Assembly: GCF_013114595.1 (NCBI RefSeq)
Contig: NZ_VTXE01000001.1
Coordinates: 1 to 64,000, forward strand
DNA: 64,000 nucleotides
Source of the DNA: Vibrio sp. 99-8-1
GTDB lineage: Bacteria; Pseudomonadota; Gammaproteobacteria; Enterobacterales; Vibrionaceae
Direction of reading: 5' to 3'
Part shown: positions 9,631-18,917 of the stretch, one piece after another
How positions within the stretch are numbered: the first letter of the stretch is position 1
Layout of the letters: each line of letters opens with the position of its first letter
Translations under genes and position numbers: made by a program
The notes under the pieces: generated by a model
The model's database searches: none
Told to the model about the DNA's origin: nothing
Seen by the model: only the letters and a program-made list of their open reading frames with translations

Positions 9631-9843
9631 AGGTAGAAGTGCCAAATTGATCAATAAAATGAACCAAAAACAATCACAACTATATAAATCAATAACTTAC
9701 ATGGAATAAGTGACCTATTTCAAACTTTGACACCTATTTCCTTTGACATGATTAGTGGTGATAACTAGAATCATAACAAGTCAATAGTAATCACGGCGTA
9801 ATCATTTGATACTTGGCTAATGATAAAATAATTGGTAACCGAT

Positions 9844-10599
9844 ATGAACGAAGTACAACGACACAGCAATATTCTTGCGTTACTTGACGAAGAACATTCC
9901 ATCAAGGTCAGCACTATTATTGAGACTTTTAATGTTTCGCCGGCAACGGCAAGACGTGACATCTCTAAGCTTGATGAACTGGGTAAGTTAAGGAAAGTAA
10001 GAAACGGTGCAGAAAGATTAGAGAGCATAAAGAAAATATGGTCTCCCCTTAATGTCGACAATACTGAGCATTATCGCGAAAAAGCAAATATCGCAGCCGC
10101 TGCTGCTAATTTGTGCGATCGAGGTGACAGCATCGTAATCAACTGTGGTTCTACAGCATTTATGTTGGGGCAAGAGTTGTGTGGCGAAGACATCAAGATC
10201 ATTACTAACTATTTTCCATTAGCAAGCTATCTCATTGAACGTGATCATGAGTGTGTAATCATCACTGGTGGTCAATATAACAAATCTAAAAATATCTTCT
10301 TAAGTCCCACACCTGAGCTTTCAGGAACGTATGCTGGACACTGGATGTTTACCAGTGGTAAAGGCCTAACCGAACAAGGTCTCTATAAAACAGATATGCT
10401 CACAGCGGTCGCTGAACAACAGATGTTGGAACAAGTTGGTAAATTGGTTGTAGTCGTAGACAGCTCAAAAGTTGGACAACGTTCGGGAATGCTTTTCTGT
10501 CCCTCAACCAAAATAGATTTTGTCGTCACAGGTAAAGATGCCGATCCAGACGTAGTTTCAGCACTACGCGCGAAGGGCATCGAAGTCATTCTAGTTTAA
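9844..10599 (+). CDS. ulaR: DeoR-family repressor of ascorbate genes, UlaR
   Basis: 251 aa from ATG 9844, exactly the length of E. coli UlaR; an in-frame TTG at 9832 is less likely. The N-terminal winged helix-turn-helix reads FNVSPATARRDISKLDELGKL, and the rest is the DeoR sugar-phosphate sensor domain with INCGSTAFMLG and VVVVDSSKVGQRSGM. In E. coli UlaR represses ula genes and is released by L-ascorbate 6-phosphate. It is transcribed divergently from the PTS operon and together with ulaG, 21 bases downstream. Confidence 0.93.
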   Translation: MNEVQRHSNILALLDEEHSIKVSTIIETFNVSPATARRDISKLDELGKLRKVRNGAERLESIKKIWSPLNVDNTEHYREKANIAAAAANLCDRGDSIVINCGSTAFMLGQELCGEDIKIITNYFPLASYLIERDHECVIITGGQYNKSKNIFLSPTPELSGTYAGHWMFTSGKGLTEQGLYKTDMLTAVAEQQMLEQVGKLVVVVDSSKVGQRSGMLFCPSTKIDFVVTGKDADPDVVSALRAKGIEVILV

Positions 10600-10620
10600 T
10601 GAATCAATAGGTAATTAAAG

Positions 10621-11688
10621 ATGAGCAAAGTAAGCGAAATCACACGTGAATCATGGATTTTAAATACGTTCCCTGAGTGGGGCACCTGGTTAAACGAAGA
10701 GATCGAAAAAACCGTTGTACAACCAAACACATTCTCTATGTGGTGGCTGGGTTGTACCGGTGTTTGGCTTAAAACTGAAGGCAACACTAACATTTCTATG
10801 GATTTTTGGTGTGGTACTGGTAAAAAAACACAGAAAAACGCACTAATGAAAAACCAGCACCAAATGATGCGTATGGGCGGTGTTAGAGAGCTTCAACCAA
10901 ACCTTCGTACCGCTATTTTCCCAATGGACCCATTTGCAATCAAAGAGATTGATGCAGTTCTTGCGTCGCATGATCACGCTGATCACATTGATGTAAACGT
11001 AGCAGCAGCAGTACTTCAAAACTGTGGTGACCATGTTAAGTTCATCGGTCCTAAAGCATGTGTTGATCTTTGGATGGGCTGGGGTGTTCCTGAAGACCGT
11101 TGTATTGTTGCTAAAGTAGGTGACGAAATCCAAGTAGGTGACGCGCTCATTAAAGTTCTAGACTCGTTCGACCGTACTGCGCTGGTTACTCTACCTGAAG
11201 GCACTTCTTCTTACGATAAAGCCATCCTAGATGGCATGGATGACCGTGCAGTTAACTACCTAATTGAGACGACAGGTGGTTCAATGTATCACTCAGGTGA
11301 CTCTCACTACTCTAACTACTATGCTAAGCATGGTAACGATCATAAAATCGATGTAGCACTTCTATCATTTGGTGAGAACCCACGCGGTGTAACTGACAAG
11401 ATGGGTGCTTCTGATATTCTACGTGCTGGTGAAGCATTAGATTGTGAAGTGGTTATGCCTTTCCACCATGATATCTGGGCTAACTTCCAAAATGATCCTC
11501 GTGAAATCGAAGTACTTTGGAACATGAAGAAAGATAGACTGCAGTACAAATTTGCTCCTTTCTTCTGGCAAGTAGGGGGTAAATATACTTACCCAACAGA
11601 TAAAGGCCGCATGTACTATCAACACTTCCGTGGTTTCCAAGATATTTACACTGACGAACCAGAGCTGCCATACAAAGCGTTCCTATAA
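10621..11688 (+). CDS. ulaG: L-ascorbate-6-phosphate lactonase UlaG
   Basis: 355 aa (E. coli 354). It is a metallo-beta-lactamase fold enzyme with the metal motif HDHADH at 117-122, and further ligands in [11 protein letters not shown] and MPFHHD. It opens the lactone ring of imported L-ascorbate 6-phosphate to 3-keto-L-gulonate 6-phosphate, the UlaD substrate, in the cytoplasm. Here it is cotranscribed with ulaR rather than standing alone, and a strong terminator follows. The high synonymous bias toward abundant codons suggests strong expression. Confidence 0.95.
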   Translation: MSKVSEITRESWILNTFPEWGTWLNEEIEKTVVQPNTFSMWWLGCTGVWLKTEGNTNISMDFWCGTGKKTQKNALMKNQHQMMRMGGVRELQPNLRTAIFPMDPFAIKEIDAVLASHDHADHIDVNVAAAVLQNCGDHVKFIGPKACVDLWMGWGVPEDRCIVAKVGDEIQVGDALIKVLDSFDRTALVTLPEGTSSYDKAILDGMDDRAVNYLIETTGGSMYHSGDSHYSNYYAKHGNDHKIDVALLSFGENPRGVTDKMGASDILRAGEALDCEVVMPFHHDIWANFQNDPREIEVLWNMKKDRLQYKFAPFFWQVGGKYTYPTDKGRMYYQHFRGFQDIYTDEPELPYKAFL

Positions 11689-11715
11689 TCGGTTTGTATT
11701 GACAAAATCCATGAT

Positions 11716-11743
11716 AAAACCTTGCTCCGGCAAGGTTTTTTTT
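11716..11743 (+). terminator. terminator after ulaR-ulaG
   Basis: AAACCTTGC and GCAAGGTTT form a stem with a 4-base loop (TCCG), followed by eight T. Confidence 0.9.
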
Positions 11744-11870
11744 GCTCATCAACAACCAAGCGATAAGACCACCAGAATCACCTCATATCAAACCCCAACA
11801 AACTGTTACAAAAACAACCCCCCTAGATCAACCGTCCCTAGTAGTATGGAAGTAAAAAAGGACTCACCAT

Positions 11871-12839
11871 ATGAGCACAATGTTAACTTTTTTATTATCA
11901 GGGATGATTTTACTGGTCATTTTTCTCTACTCAATCACCCCCGTATCAATAGTGTTTCAATGTCTGGTTAGCGCACAGCGAAGCTGTGCTAATCTCAAGC
12001 TGAAACGAATAAAAGTCGATGGGTTAGAGATAGAATATCTTCGTGGGGGAAGCGGTCCTGCACTAGTATTACTGCACGGTTTTGCAGCCAATAAAGACTA
12101 CTGGAATCGCGTGTCAGGCCACCTCGTTAATGACTTTGATGTCATCGCAATTGATTTACCCGGCTTTGGCAATAGCACAAAAGATATAGAGCTAGACTAC
12201 GATATTCACTCACAAGTCGATAGGTTAAAAAGAATCACCGACACCCTAAATTTAACAGAGTTTAACCTTGCTGGCAGCTCCATGGGCGGATACATCGCTG
12301 GCAACTATGCCGCTCAGTACCCAGATACAGTCACTCACTTATGGCTTATCAGTCCACTTGGCATTAGAAACTCAATAGCCAGTGACATGTTTGCCGCAAT
12401 TAAGAAAAGTTTAAAGCCCATTCTTTTACCGCAGACAAAGGACGATTTTTTGCAACTGTTTAACTTTCTGTTCATTAAACCTCCTTTTATCCCTTCTCCC
12501 ATCATTAACCATCTCGCCATTGATGCGAAGAAAAACGCTGAGTTAAATAACAAGATCTTCAAGCAAATAATTCGAGTAAAGAATGGGGAACCAGATCCCG
12601 ACCAACCACTTGATAAGGTTTTAATTAACTACAGTGGTCCGGTATTAATATCGTGGGGTGACACCGACAGAGTATTGCATGTTTCTGGCGCTTCAGTTTT
12701 AAAGCAAGCCATTCCACATGCGAAACTAGAAATCAGCCAAAACGTAGGTCATTTGCCAATGGTAGAAATCCCACTGGTTACCGCTAAATCCTTTCTATCG
12801 TTTGCTAAGCAACCCTTAATTGCCCATGACGAACGGTGA
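11871..12839 (+). CDS. alpha/beta hydrolase with N-terminal membrane anchor
   Basis: 322 aa. A hydrophobic segment at about 3-33 acts as a signal anchor. The hydrolase fold follows, with the oxyanion HGFAANKDYW segment, the nucleophile elbow AGSSMGGYIAG (Ser of GSSMG), the acid Asp in WGDTDRVLH and the catalytic His in VGHLPMVE. The family includes lipases and esterases; the substrate is unknown. It probably acts at the membrane or in the periplasm. It is a single gene after the ulaG terminator. Confidence 0.82.
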   Translation: MSTMLTFLLSGMILLVIFLYSITPVSIVFQCLVSAQRSCANLKLKRIKVDGLEIEYLRGGSGPALVLLHGFAANKDYWNRVSGHLVNDFDVIAIDLPGFGNSTKDIELDYDIHSQVDRLKRITDTLNLTEFNLAGSSMGGYIAGNYAAQYPDTVTHLWLISPLGIRNSIASDMFAAIKKSLKPILLPQTKDDFLQLFNFLFIKPPFIPSPIINHLAIDAKKNAELNNKIFKQIIRVKNGEPDPDQPLDKVLINYSGPVLISWGDTDRVLHVSGASVLKQAIPHAKLEISQNVGHLPMVEIPLVTAKSFLSFAKQPLIAHDER

Positions 12840-13064
12840 CGCTACTCCACATCGTCCATAACATGATACTTAAAACAGTCACCCTTTTATCCGCGCAACG
12901 ACCGTTTGTTGTGCGAATGACTTTTAACGCTTTTGTACCATTCGTAAATTGGTGTAAAGAAAGATAAATATAGGTAAAGTGACTCCTCATTGGTCAGCAG
13001 ATCGTTATTATTCAATTCATAAACCTTATGAATACTATGGATAAACCAACGTCCGGTGACAACT

Positions 13065-14420
13065 ATGCCCACTCTTTCTATACGCAATATCACTATTATT
13101 ACTAGCCTGTTTTGGCTTCCCTCACTCGCTTATGCTCTGCTCACTTCTGACGGAGCAATGACAGATTTCTTCTTCTGGCGTCATCAGTTAATCATGCTGT
13201 CCGGAATGCTAGCTTTAGTGTATATGAGCTTAGCGGTTGTTCTCGCGGCTCGTTTTCAATGGCTAGAAAATATCGTTAATGGCTTGGACAAAAGCTATGC
13301 GCTGCACAAAAACCTTGGTATAGGTTCAATTATCACGCTTGTAGCCCATTGGGCGATGGTAAAAAGTGCCCACTGGCTCATTGATTCTGGTGCCATCGCA
13401 ATGCCACAGAGAGGGCCTCGACCTGAGCAGATAGGTATCGACTGGCGGGGAATTGCAGAAGGTGTTGGTGATGTTTCCTTCAAGCTATTTCTACTGTTTA
13501 GTATTATTAGTCTTGTGCAAAGCATCAGTTACAAAAAATTCCGATTTGTTCATAAAATTGGTGGCGTATTGATGCTAGCTGGCGTTTTTCACTCCATGTT
13601 GTTGATGGATTGGAACTTCGCCACACTGCCGATGAACACCATCATTACCCTATTTTGTCTAGCGGGCACATACTGCTCAGTATTGTCATTGACAGGGAAA
13701 ATTGGCCGTAGCAACCAAGCTAGTGGTGAAGTCACACAAGTTGATTCATTAACGACAGATGGAAAAAGAGCCGATACCATTCGCTTCTCTATTACTTTGT
13801 CTAAACCCATTCGTTACAAAGAAGGTCAGTTTGCGTACTTAAACTTCCATGATGGCGAATCCCCTCACCCATTCTCAATTTTAAACTATAACGCGGCAGA
13901 GAATATGGTGGAGTTTGGTGTAAAAGATTTAGGTGATTACACCCATAAATTAGTTCAAACATTGCAGGCTGGACAGCGGGTAACGGTAGAAGGTGGTTAT
14001 GGTTACTTCCAAATCCCCGAAGATCAGCAACAGATCTGGGTTGGTGCAGGTATTGGCATCGTGCCGTTTATTTCTCGGCTTTACTGGTTAGCGCATAAAG
14101 CAAAACACCAACCCGTTAACATAGAAAAAATTCACCTATTTTACTGTGTTAACTCTCGTAAAGAGGCCTATTTTGAAAAAGAGATTACGAACGTGATTGG
14201 TAACTTACTTAACAAGCTTGATATTGTTGAGTTAGAGATAGTTGACGCCGAGAAGGGGCAACTGCTTGACGCACAGCAAGTGCTGCAAAAAACTCAAGGA
14301 CAAGCATACAATGTGAGCTTCTGCGGCCCTCGCCCATTTGCAACATCGCTTAAGTCTGATCTTGTGGCATCAGGATTAAATGAAAACAACTTCCACTCTG
14401 AACTGTTTAAAATGCGTTAG
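13065..14420 (+). CDS. ferric-reductase-like transmembrane flavoprotein
   Basis: 451 aa from ATG 13065, with GGTGA 7 bases upstream; a GTG at 13056 is also possible. Residues about 1-210 hold around six membrane helices with histidines suited to haem (LHKNLGIG, AHWAMVKSAHW, KIGGVLMLAGVFHSM). Residues about 215-315 form an FAD domain with the HPFSIL motif. Residues about 320-451 form an NAD(P) domain (VGAGIGIVPFISR; CGPRPF near the end). This is the NOX/FRE architecture, which moves electrons from NAD(P)H across the membrane to ferric iron or another acceptor. It ends next to the convergent feo operon, which takes up ferrous iron, so a shared iron role is plausible. Confidence 0.85.
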   Translation: MPTLSIRNITIITSLFWLPSLAYALLTSDGAMTDFFFWRHQLIMLSGMLALVYMSLAVVLAARFQWLENIVNGLDKSYALHKNLGIGSIITLVAHWAMVKSAHWLIDSGAIAMPQRGPRPEQIGIDWRGIAEGVGDVSFKLFLLFSIISLVQSISYKKFRFVHKIGGVLMLAGVFHSMLLMDWNFATLPMNTIITLFCLAGTYCSVLSLTGKIGRSNQASGEVTQVDSLTTDGKRADTIRFSITLSKPIRYKEGQFAYLNFHDGESPHPFSILNYNAAENMVEFGVKDLGDYTHKLVQTLQAGQRVTVEGGYGYFQIPEDQQQIWVGAGIGIVPFISRLYWLAHKAKHQPVNIEKIHLFYCVNSRKEAYFEKEITNVIGNLLNKLDIVELEIVDAEKGQLLDAQQVLQKTQGQAYNVSFCGPRPFATSLKSDLVASGLNENNFHSELFKMR

Positions 14421-14444
14421 TCGCTAAGCAGAAACGAAACTGTC

Positions 14445-14483
14445 AAAAGGCACCGTTAACTATATATGTAACGGTGCCTTTAT
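14445..14483 (+). terminator. terminator between the ferric reductase and feo genes
   Basis: AAAGGCACCGTTAC pairs with GTAACGGTGCCTTT around a TA-rich loop. A-rich and T-rich flanks mean it can serve both converging transcripts. Confidence 0.85.
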
Positions 14484-14518
14484 TATTTGGCTATTACTCT
14501 CGTTCTGTCTGTCAGCTA

Positions 14519-14656
14519 TTATTTTTTGGCCGATTTACAACCTGCACTATTAGCACAACCGACACACTTTACCCCCTTGCGCTTCTCCGAAACAATTTTA
14601 GAGACCGCAAGCACCAGAATAAGTAAAATAACAAGAGACACAATTATATTCGCCAT
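14519..14656 (-). CDS. FeoB-associated Cys-rich membrane protein (45 aa)
   Basis: A short gene of 45 codons, ATG 14656 to TAA 14519. AAGGAG precedes the start, and it begins 13 bases after the feoB stop. It has one N-terminal membrane helix (IIVSLVILLILVLAV), a basic stretch (SEKRKGVK), and a Cys cluster CVGCANSAGC, followed by KSAKK. This is the layout of the FeoB-associated Cys-rich protein family, which accompanies FeoB in many bacteria and may bind iron or mature FeoB. It occupies the place of feoC, which I do not find here. Family assignment is by layout and position. Confidence 0.85.
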   Translation of the reverse strand: MANIIVSLVILLILVLAVSKIVSEKRKGVKCVGCANSAGCKSAKK

Positions 14657-14668
14657 CACACGTACTCC

Positions 14669-16672
14669 TTATGAAGAAACTAAGCCCAACAACTCTTCTT
14701 CTTTTCTTGCACCTTTCCTAACTAAATGCATTAGAATTCCAAACAGTATTAAAGTCACACCTAGGCCATAAACAAAGCCTTGACCTACAGCACCTGTCGT
14801 CAGGTATGTCCCCACTTGATAGGTCATGAAAGCGGCGACGTAACCTACTCCAAACTGGAATGCGACTCCACCAAGTAACCATTTCTTATTCTCCAGTTCC
14901 GCATTCATAGCGCCTATTGCTGCAAAGCATGGAGGAGTGAAAAGATTAAAGACGAGATAAGCAAAGGCAGCAACTGAAGATAGCCCCATAATACTCGCGA
15001 CATCGGTACTGCCAGAGACCAGTGCTAACTCTTCAGTATCAATGAAGTTGGTAATGCCATAAACAACCGCTAACGTACCAACCACATTTTCTTTGGCAAT
15101 GAAGCCAGTGATAGCCGCTGCCGCCAATTGCCATGCACCAAAACCTAGCGGTATTAATGCAAATGCGAATGGAGAGGCAAGTCCTGCCAAAATACTTGTG
15201 TGTTCAGCTCCTTCTGCAACCACTTCAAACTGCCAATTAAAGGTCTGCATGATTTGGACTACCGCGTTACACAACAAGATGATCGTACCCGCTTTGATGA
15301 TAAAGGCTTTTGCTCTTGATAAAGTGGTAAAGACTGCACGACGAACACTAGGGAAACGATATTCAGGTAGCTCTAGAATAAAGAATGCTCTGGTACTTTT
15401 TTCTCCGGTGATTCTTACAATTAACAGTGCACCAAGAATAATTAGACCGATACCGGCGAAATACATGCTGGTTCCAACCCATGCTGCATCTTGAAAAAAG
15501 ACACCTGCAAACAGGGCAATAACCGGCAATTTAGCACCACAAGGCATAAATGGCGTTAACATCGCGGTGGTTCTACGCTGTCTTTCATTTTGAATCGTTC
15601 TTGTGGCCATGATGCCTGGAATTGCACAACCAGTACCAATAACCATTGGAATAATGGACTTTCCAGACAAACCAACCTTCTTAAAGAAGCGATCCATAAT
15701 GACGGCTACTCGAGCCATATAACCACTATCTTCAAGCAGTGCAAGCAAGAAGAAAAGCACCATAATTAATGGAAGGAATCCGATTACAGCACCGACACCA
15801 CCAATAATACCGTCTAACAATAAGGCACTAAGTAGGGGAGAAACGTCATCACCTAGCACGCCTTCAACTGCTGCATAAATCTCATCTATCCAGCCAACAA
15901 GTGTATCCGCTAAAATTGGGCCGATATGCGTTTGAGATAAAGAAAATACACACCACATGACGAGAGCAAATATTGGTAATCCTAGCCATTTGTCAGCCAA
16001 TACTTTGTCGACTTTGTCTTGAGTTGTTTGTGTTGCACTTACTACCTGTCGCTTTTCAATTTTTTGAACCAAACTTTTTACAAAATCAAAGCGTTGTTTA
16101 TCGAGCTCTTGTAATGATGCCGCATCTTTCAGTTTGGTATTGTCAGCATCAAACGGGGCACTTTGTGTTTGTCCTTTTAGCCCAATAGCTTGTTCGATCA
16201 GTGTCTCTAGTCCGTTATCACTGCTTTTAATCGAAACGGTCTCGACGACAGGACACCCTAACTGTTCACTTAATTGACGAGTGTCTAGTTCCGTTTTTCT
16301 TTTCTCAGTTAAATCACTTTTATTTAAAGCGACAATAACGGGAATACCGAGCTCTAGTAATTGAGTGGTAAAGAACAGGCTACGGTTTAAATTGCTGGCA
16401 TCAACGATGTTTAAAATAACATCAGGATTTTCATTTCTAATGAAATCTCGTGTAATTGTCTCTTCAGAAGTAAACGGTGACATTGAATAAGCACCGGGGA
16501 GATCAACCGCAATAATGTCACTATCTGTATGACTAATTGTTTGTTTAATTAGCCCCTCTTTCTTACTAATAGTTACGCCAGCCCAGTTGCCAACACGTTC
16601 TATTTTTCCCGTGATAGCATTAAAGAGCGATGTTTTCCCACTATTGGGATTACCTGCCAATGCAATTCTCAA
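14669..16672 (-). CDS. feoB: ferrous iron transporter FeoB (short form)
   Basis: 667 aa with a TTG start at 16672 after GAGGATAAGG. The N-terminal G domain has G1 GNPNSGKT (7-14), G3 DLPG (57-60) and G4 NKSD (117-120). A helical insertion reaches about residue 200, followed by two Gate regions with membrane helices and the family motif MVIGTGCAIPGIMATRTI. It imports Fe2+ through the inner membrane under anoxic or acidic conditions. It is roughly 100 residues shorter than the usual gammaproteobacterial FeoB and ends soon after the last helices. With the Cys-rich partner this points to a different FeoB subtype, perhaps acquired by transfer. Confidence 0.93.
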   Translation of the reverse strand: MRIALAGNPNSGKTSLFNAITGKIERVGNWAGVTISKKEGLIKQTISHTDSDIIAVDLPGAYSMSPFTSEETITRDFIRNENPDVILNIVDASNLNRSLFFTTQLLELGIPVIVALNKSDLTEKRKTELDTRQLSEQLGCPVVETVSIKSSDNGLETLIEQAIGLKGQTQSAPFDADNTKLKDAASLQELDKQRFDFVKSLVQKIEKRQVVSATQTTQDKVDKVLADKWLGLPIFALVMWCVFSLSQTHIGPILADTLVGWIDEIYAAVEGVLGDDVSPLLSALLLDGIIGGVGAVIGFLPLIMVLFFLLALLEDSGYMARVAVIMDRFFKKVGLSGKSIIPMVIGTGCAIPGIMATRTIQNERQRRTTAMLTPFMPCGAKLPVIALFAGVFFQDAAWVGTSMYFAGIGLIILGALLIVRITGEKSTRAFFILELPEYRFPSVRRAVFTTLSRAKAFIIKAGTIILLCNAVVQIMQTFNWQFEVVAEGAEHTSILAGLASPFAFALIPLGFGAWQLAAAAITGFIAKENVVGTLAVVYGITNFIDTEELALVSGSTDVASIMGLSSVAAFAYLVFNLFTPPCFAAIGAMNAELENKKWLLGGVAFQFGVGYVAAFMTYQVGTYLTTGAVGQGFVYGLGVTLILFGILMHLVRKGARKEEELLGLVSS

Positions 16673-16735
16673 AGCCTTATCCTCACAAAAATTTTAATCC
16701 AGCTAGCTATCGCTAACTCATCTATTTCTCATTAA

Positions 16736-17041
16736 TTAAACCAGTATGACCATTTTCGCTAAATCTACATCGATACTGTATCGGGCGTCTTTAATGCTAA
16801 TTACATAAGTGTCTGATAAGACAGATATAAGTGTAATCGACTCCCCTTTAAAACAGCCTAAAGTAAAAAGAAATTTCACTATTTCTTCGTTATCTTGAAT
16901 TACGTTTTTTATTTCGTATTCTTTATTAACCTCAGCATGAGATAGAGTTTTGACGTTGCGATATTCAGTTTTATCTGTTTCTTTTTCTTGAAAAAAAGTA
17001 ACGAATCTCTGCGGTAATAGGTTAGCAATGATATTGTTCAC
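16736..17041 (-). CDS. feoA: FeoA-domain protein
   Basis: 101 aa with a GTG start at 17041, preceded by GGAGAAAGGG. The C-terminal part (about 30-101) is a small SH3-like FeoA domain, with TLGCFKGESITLISVLSDTYVISI and a final VDLAKMVILV. The first 25 residues are an extension not usual in FeoA. FeoA is a cytoplasmic accessory of FeoB and is needed for iron uptake in several species. It is the first gene of feoA-feoB-(Cys-rich), with an FNR box about 190 bases upstream. Confidence 0.82.
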   Translation of the reverse strand: MNNIIANLLPQRFVTFFQEKETDKTEYRNVKTLSHAEVNKEYEIKNVIQDNEEIVKFLFTLGCFKGESITLISVLSDTYVISIKDARYSIDVDLAKMVILV

Positions 17042-17229
17042 AACCCTTTCTCCAAATATATCGATATAGTTATAATTTTATTGCTTCAATGCTGACTCTG
17101 CTGGGCCAATAATAGAAATCTAAATAACAATGGTTTTCATTTGCATGCGTAAAATAAGTGAAAGCAGTTTATTACACAATAGCCCTCACTAGCATTATGG
17201 CTATTTAGTTAAATAACTATGCAAGTTGA

Positions 17230-17243
17230 TTGATTTAAATCAA
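17230..17243. promoter_or_regulatory. FNR-type box upstream of feoA
   Basis: TTGATTTAAATCAA, a perfect FNR palindrome identical to that at 9600-9613. Anaerobic activation of feo by FNR is known in E. coli, which fits this position. Confidence 0.65.
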
Positions 17244-17340
17244 TTTTTCGGTAAGAGTTCTTGCTGCTTAAACAGCTATATTAGGACAGGCACCTTACTT
17301 ACGCATGCAAATAGAAAGCTCTGCGCCCACGACAAAAGAC

Positions 17341-17370
17341 AACACAACACAACACAACACAACACAACAA
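17341..17370. repeat. AACAC pentanucleotide tandem repeat
   Basis: Five exact copies of AACAC followed by an AACAA variant. It lies in non-coding DNA, about 300 bases upstream of feoA and 350 upstream of mdtL. Confidence 0.9.
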
Positions 17371-17454
17371 CCATATTTTGCCTTTCATCGAAACACCCCT
17401 ATTTCAAATCGCTGTAATAGCTGCACTCATTAAGTTATATAGATAGAGAGCAAC

Positions 17455-17640
17455 ATGATTGCGGTAATTTTCGAAGTTCAAAGCCTGACCAATGAGGATA
17501 AGAGTCGCAGGGATAATAAAAGATTTTGGCATGGATGATCGCGCTAAAGCACCAAAAGACAGTACCAATATCCATGGTTAAGATAGCGCTAACAGCAGAA
17601 CGTCCTTTAGCTAGCAACGTCTGGACAAATCATTGTCGCC
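17455..17640 (+). pseudogene. remnant of a small monooxygenase-like gene
   Basis: A good start context (GAGAGCAAC then ATG) opens a frame reading MIAVIFEV and then QSLTNEDK. It continues to FW and stops; other frames downstream give RTSFS and QRL. MIAVIFEV is a common N-terminus of antibiotic-biosynthesis-monooxygenase (ABM) proteins, and a Q-S-L-T segment normally occurs about 35 residues later. The simplest reading is a gene with an internal deletion and later frameshifts. This is weak, judged by eye only. Confidence 0.35.
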
Positions 17641-17723
17641 AATGGAAATACTCGTTGTCGTAACACTCACTCGCTAGTTTGATCGGCTGCCATTACTATC
17701 TCGTCATCATTTGCGAGGTATTT

Positions 17724-18917
17724 ATGTCACGATTTATTCTTTGTAGCTTTGCGCTCGTTCTTCTCTATCCAACCGCCATCGACCTTTATTTAGTTGGTTT
17801 ACCGCAAATTTCAGCCGATCTTAACGCGACAGAATCACAACTGCATATCGCGTTTTCTATCTATCTAGCCGGAATGGCGACAACCATGTTGATAGCCGGA
17901 AACATTGCCGATTCAATTGGAAGAAAACCAGTAGCGATTTTAGGAGCGATGATTTTCATTGCTGCTTCATTACTCGCTGGTAACGCGCAACACAGTTCAT
18001 GGTTCCTCTTTGCGCGGTTCATTCAAGGTGTTGGTGCAGGTTCATGTTATGTCGTGGCATTTGCCATATTACGAGATACATTAAGCGAGACTCAGCGTGC
18101 AAAAGTGCTCACTATGATTAATGGAATTACTTGTATAGTTCCCGTACTCGCGCCAGTTCTCGGTTACTTAATTATGTTGCGGTACCCTTGGCAAAGCTTG
18201 TTTACCACAATGGCTATTATGGGCTTCATGGTACTACTTTTAATGGTACTGCTATTGAAGGAGAGCAAACCTCACTTTCCAAGTTTAACAACGCAGCAAA
18301 GCAGCCATCTATCAGCCGAAACCTTTGCTGAAAGATTTTTTGTCAGTCGCTTAATCATCACTTCACTTGGTGTCACCACTATCTTAACCTACGTCAACAC
18401 CTCTCCCTTAATCATCATGGGAGAAATGGGTTTCGACAGACAAGGTTATTCCATCATTATGGCACTGACTGCGCTAGTCAGCATGATAACCTCTTTTTCT
18501 GCACCTTTTGTTCTTTCTAGGTTAAAACAGAATACCTTAATGGTAACCGCACAATGTCTATTTGCTTTTGCTGCCGTCATTCTATTTCTCACCCAGCAGC
18601 TACATCTTGCTAACCCATTATATTTTTTAGGCTTTGCTTCAATATGTGCTGGGTTTTCCATTAGTTTTGGCGTCTCTATGAGCCAAGCACTCGGGCCGTT
18701 TTCTCGTCGTGCTGGTGTGGCAAGTTCCTTATTAGCTATCGCACAGATCGCTTGTTCAGCATTCTATATCTGGATAATGGGGATACTTGCGGTAAGCGCA
18801 TTCAACATGCTAATTTTTATCCTAATATCCGGTAGCGTAATTAGTTTCGCTTTACTACTATTACTGCCCCAACCTTCTCACAGTGAGCAGCATGAAAAAA
18901 TCATTAGCCCGTCTTGA
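17724..18917 (+). CDS. mdtL: MFS multidrug efflux protein MdtL
   Basis: 397 aa from ATG 17724, with GAGGT just upstream; the frame is open to 17679. The sequence tracks E. coli MdtL closely, for example [37 protein letters not shown] and [15 protein letters not shown]. It has twelve predicted membrane helices, the loop 2-3 motif [14 protein letters not shown], and the DHA1 drug:H+ antiporter signature. E. coli MdtL gives modest chloramphenicol resistance when overexpressed. It overlaps the following yidZ by 26 bases, the same pairing as in E. coli, but without the tna genes. Confidence 0.92.
   Translation: MSRFILCSFALVLLYPTAIDLYLVGLPQISADLNATESQLHIAFSIYLAGMATTMLIAGNIADSIGRKPVAILGAMIFIAASLLAGNAQHSSWFLFARFIQGVGAGSCYVVAFAILRDTLSETQRAKVLTMINGITCIVPVLAPVLGYLIMLRYPWQSLFTTMAIMGFMVLLLMVLLLKESKPHFPSLTTQQSSHLSAETFAERFFVSRLIITSLGVTTILTYVNTSPLIIMGEMGFDRQGYSIIMALTALVSMITSFSAPFVLSRLKQNTLMVTAQCLFAFAAVILFLTQQLHLANPLYFLGFASICAGFSISFGVSMSQALGPFSRRAGVASSLLAIAQIACSAFYIWIMGILAVSAFNMLIFILISGSVISFALLLLLPQPSHSEQHEKIISPS

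Larger units (their letters stand above)
9461..9843. promoter_or_regulatory. ulaAB/ulaR divergent control region
   Basis: 383 bases without a gene. It holds an exact FNR palindrome (9600-9613), a CRP-like site (9615-9630) and an 11-base direct repeat AACAATCACAA at 9559-9569 and 9669-9679. The repeat copies are 110 bases apart, about 10.5 helical turns, as expected for a looping repressor such as UlaR. The assignments are from motif reading only. Confidence 0.6.
17042..17723. other. 682-base intergenic region between feoA and mdtL
   Basis: No intact gene. It contains the FNR box for feo (17230-17243), a pentanucleotide repeat (17341-17370) and a decayed reading frame resembling an antibiotic-biosynthesis-monooxygenase-type gene (17455-17640). 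The frame from 17226 to 17417 has no family-like content. Confidence 0.6.

Noticed and set aside
12840..13064. possible small gene between hydrolase and ferric reductase
   Set aside because: Short frames on both strands lack SD sites and family character.
17226..17417. 63-aa plus-strand reading frame with HNTTQHNTT repeat
   Set aside because: The repeat is simply the translated AACAC tract and the start has no SD; treated as noncoding.
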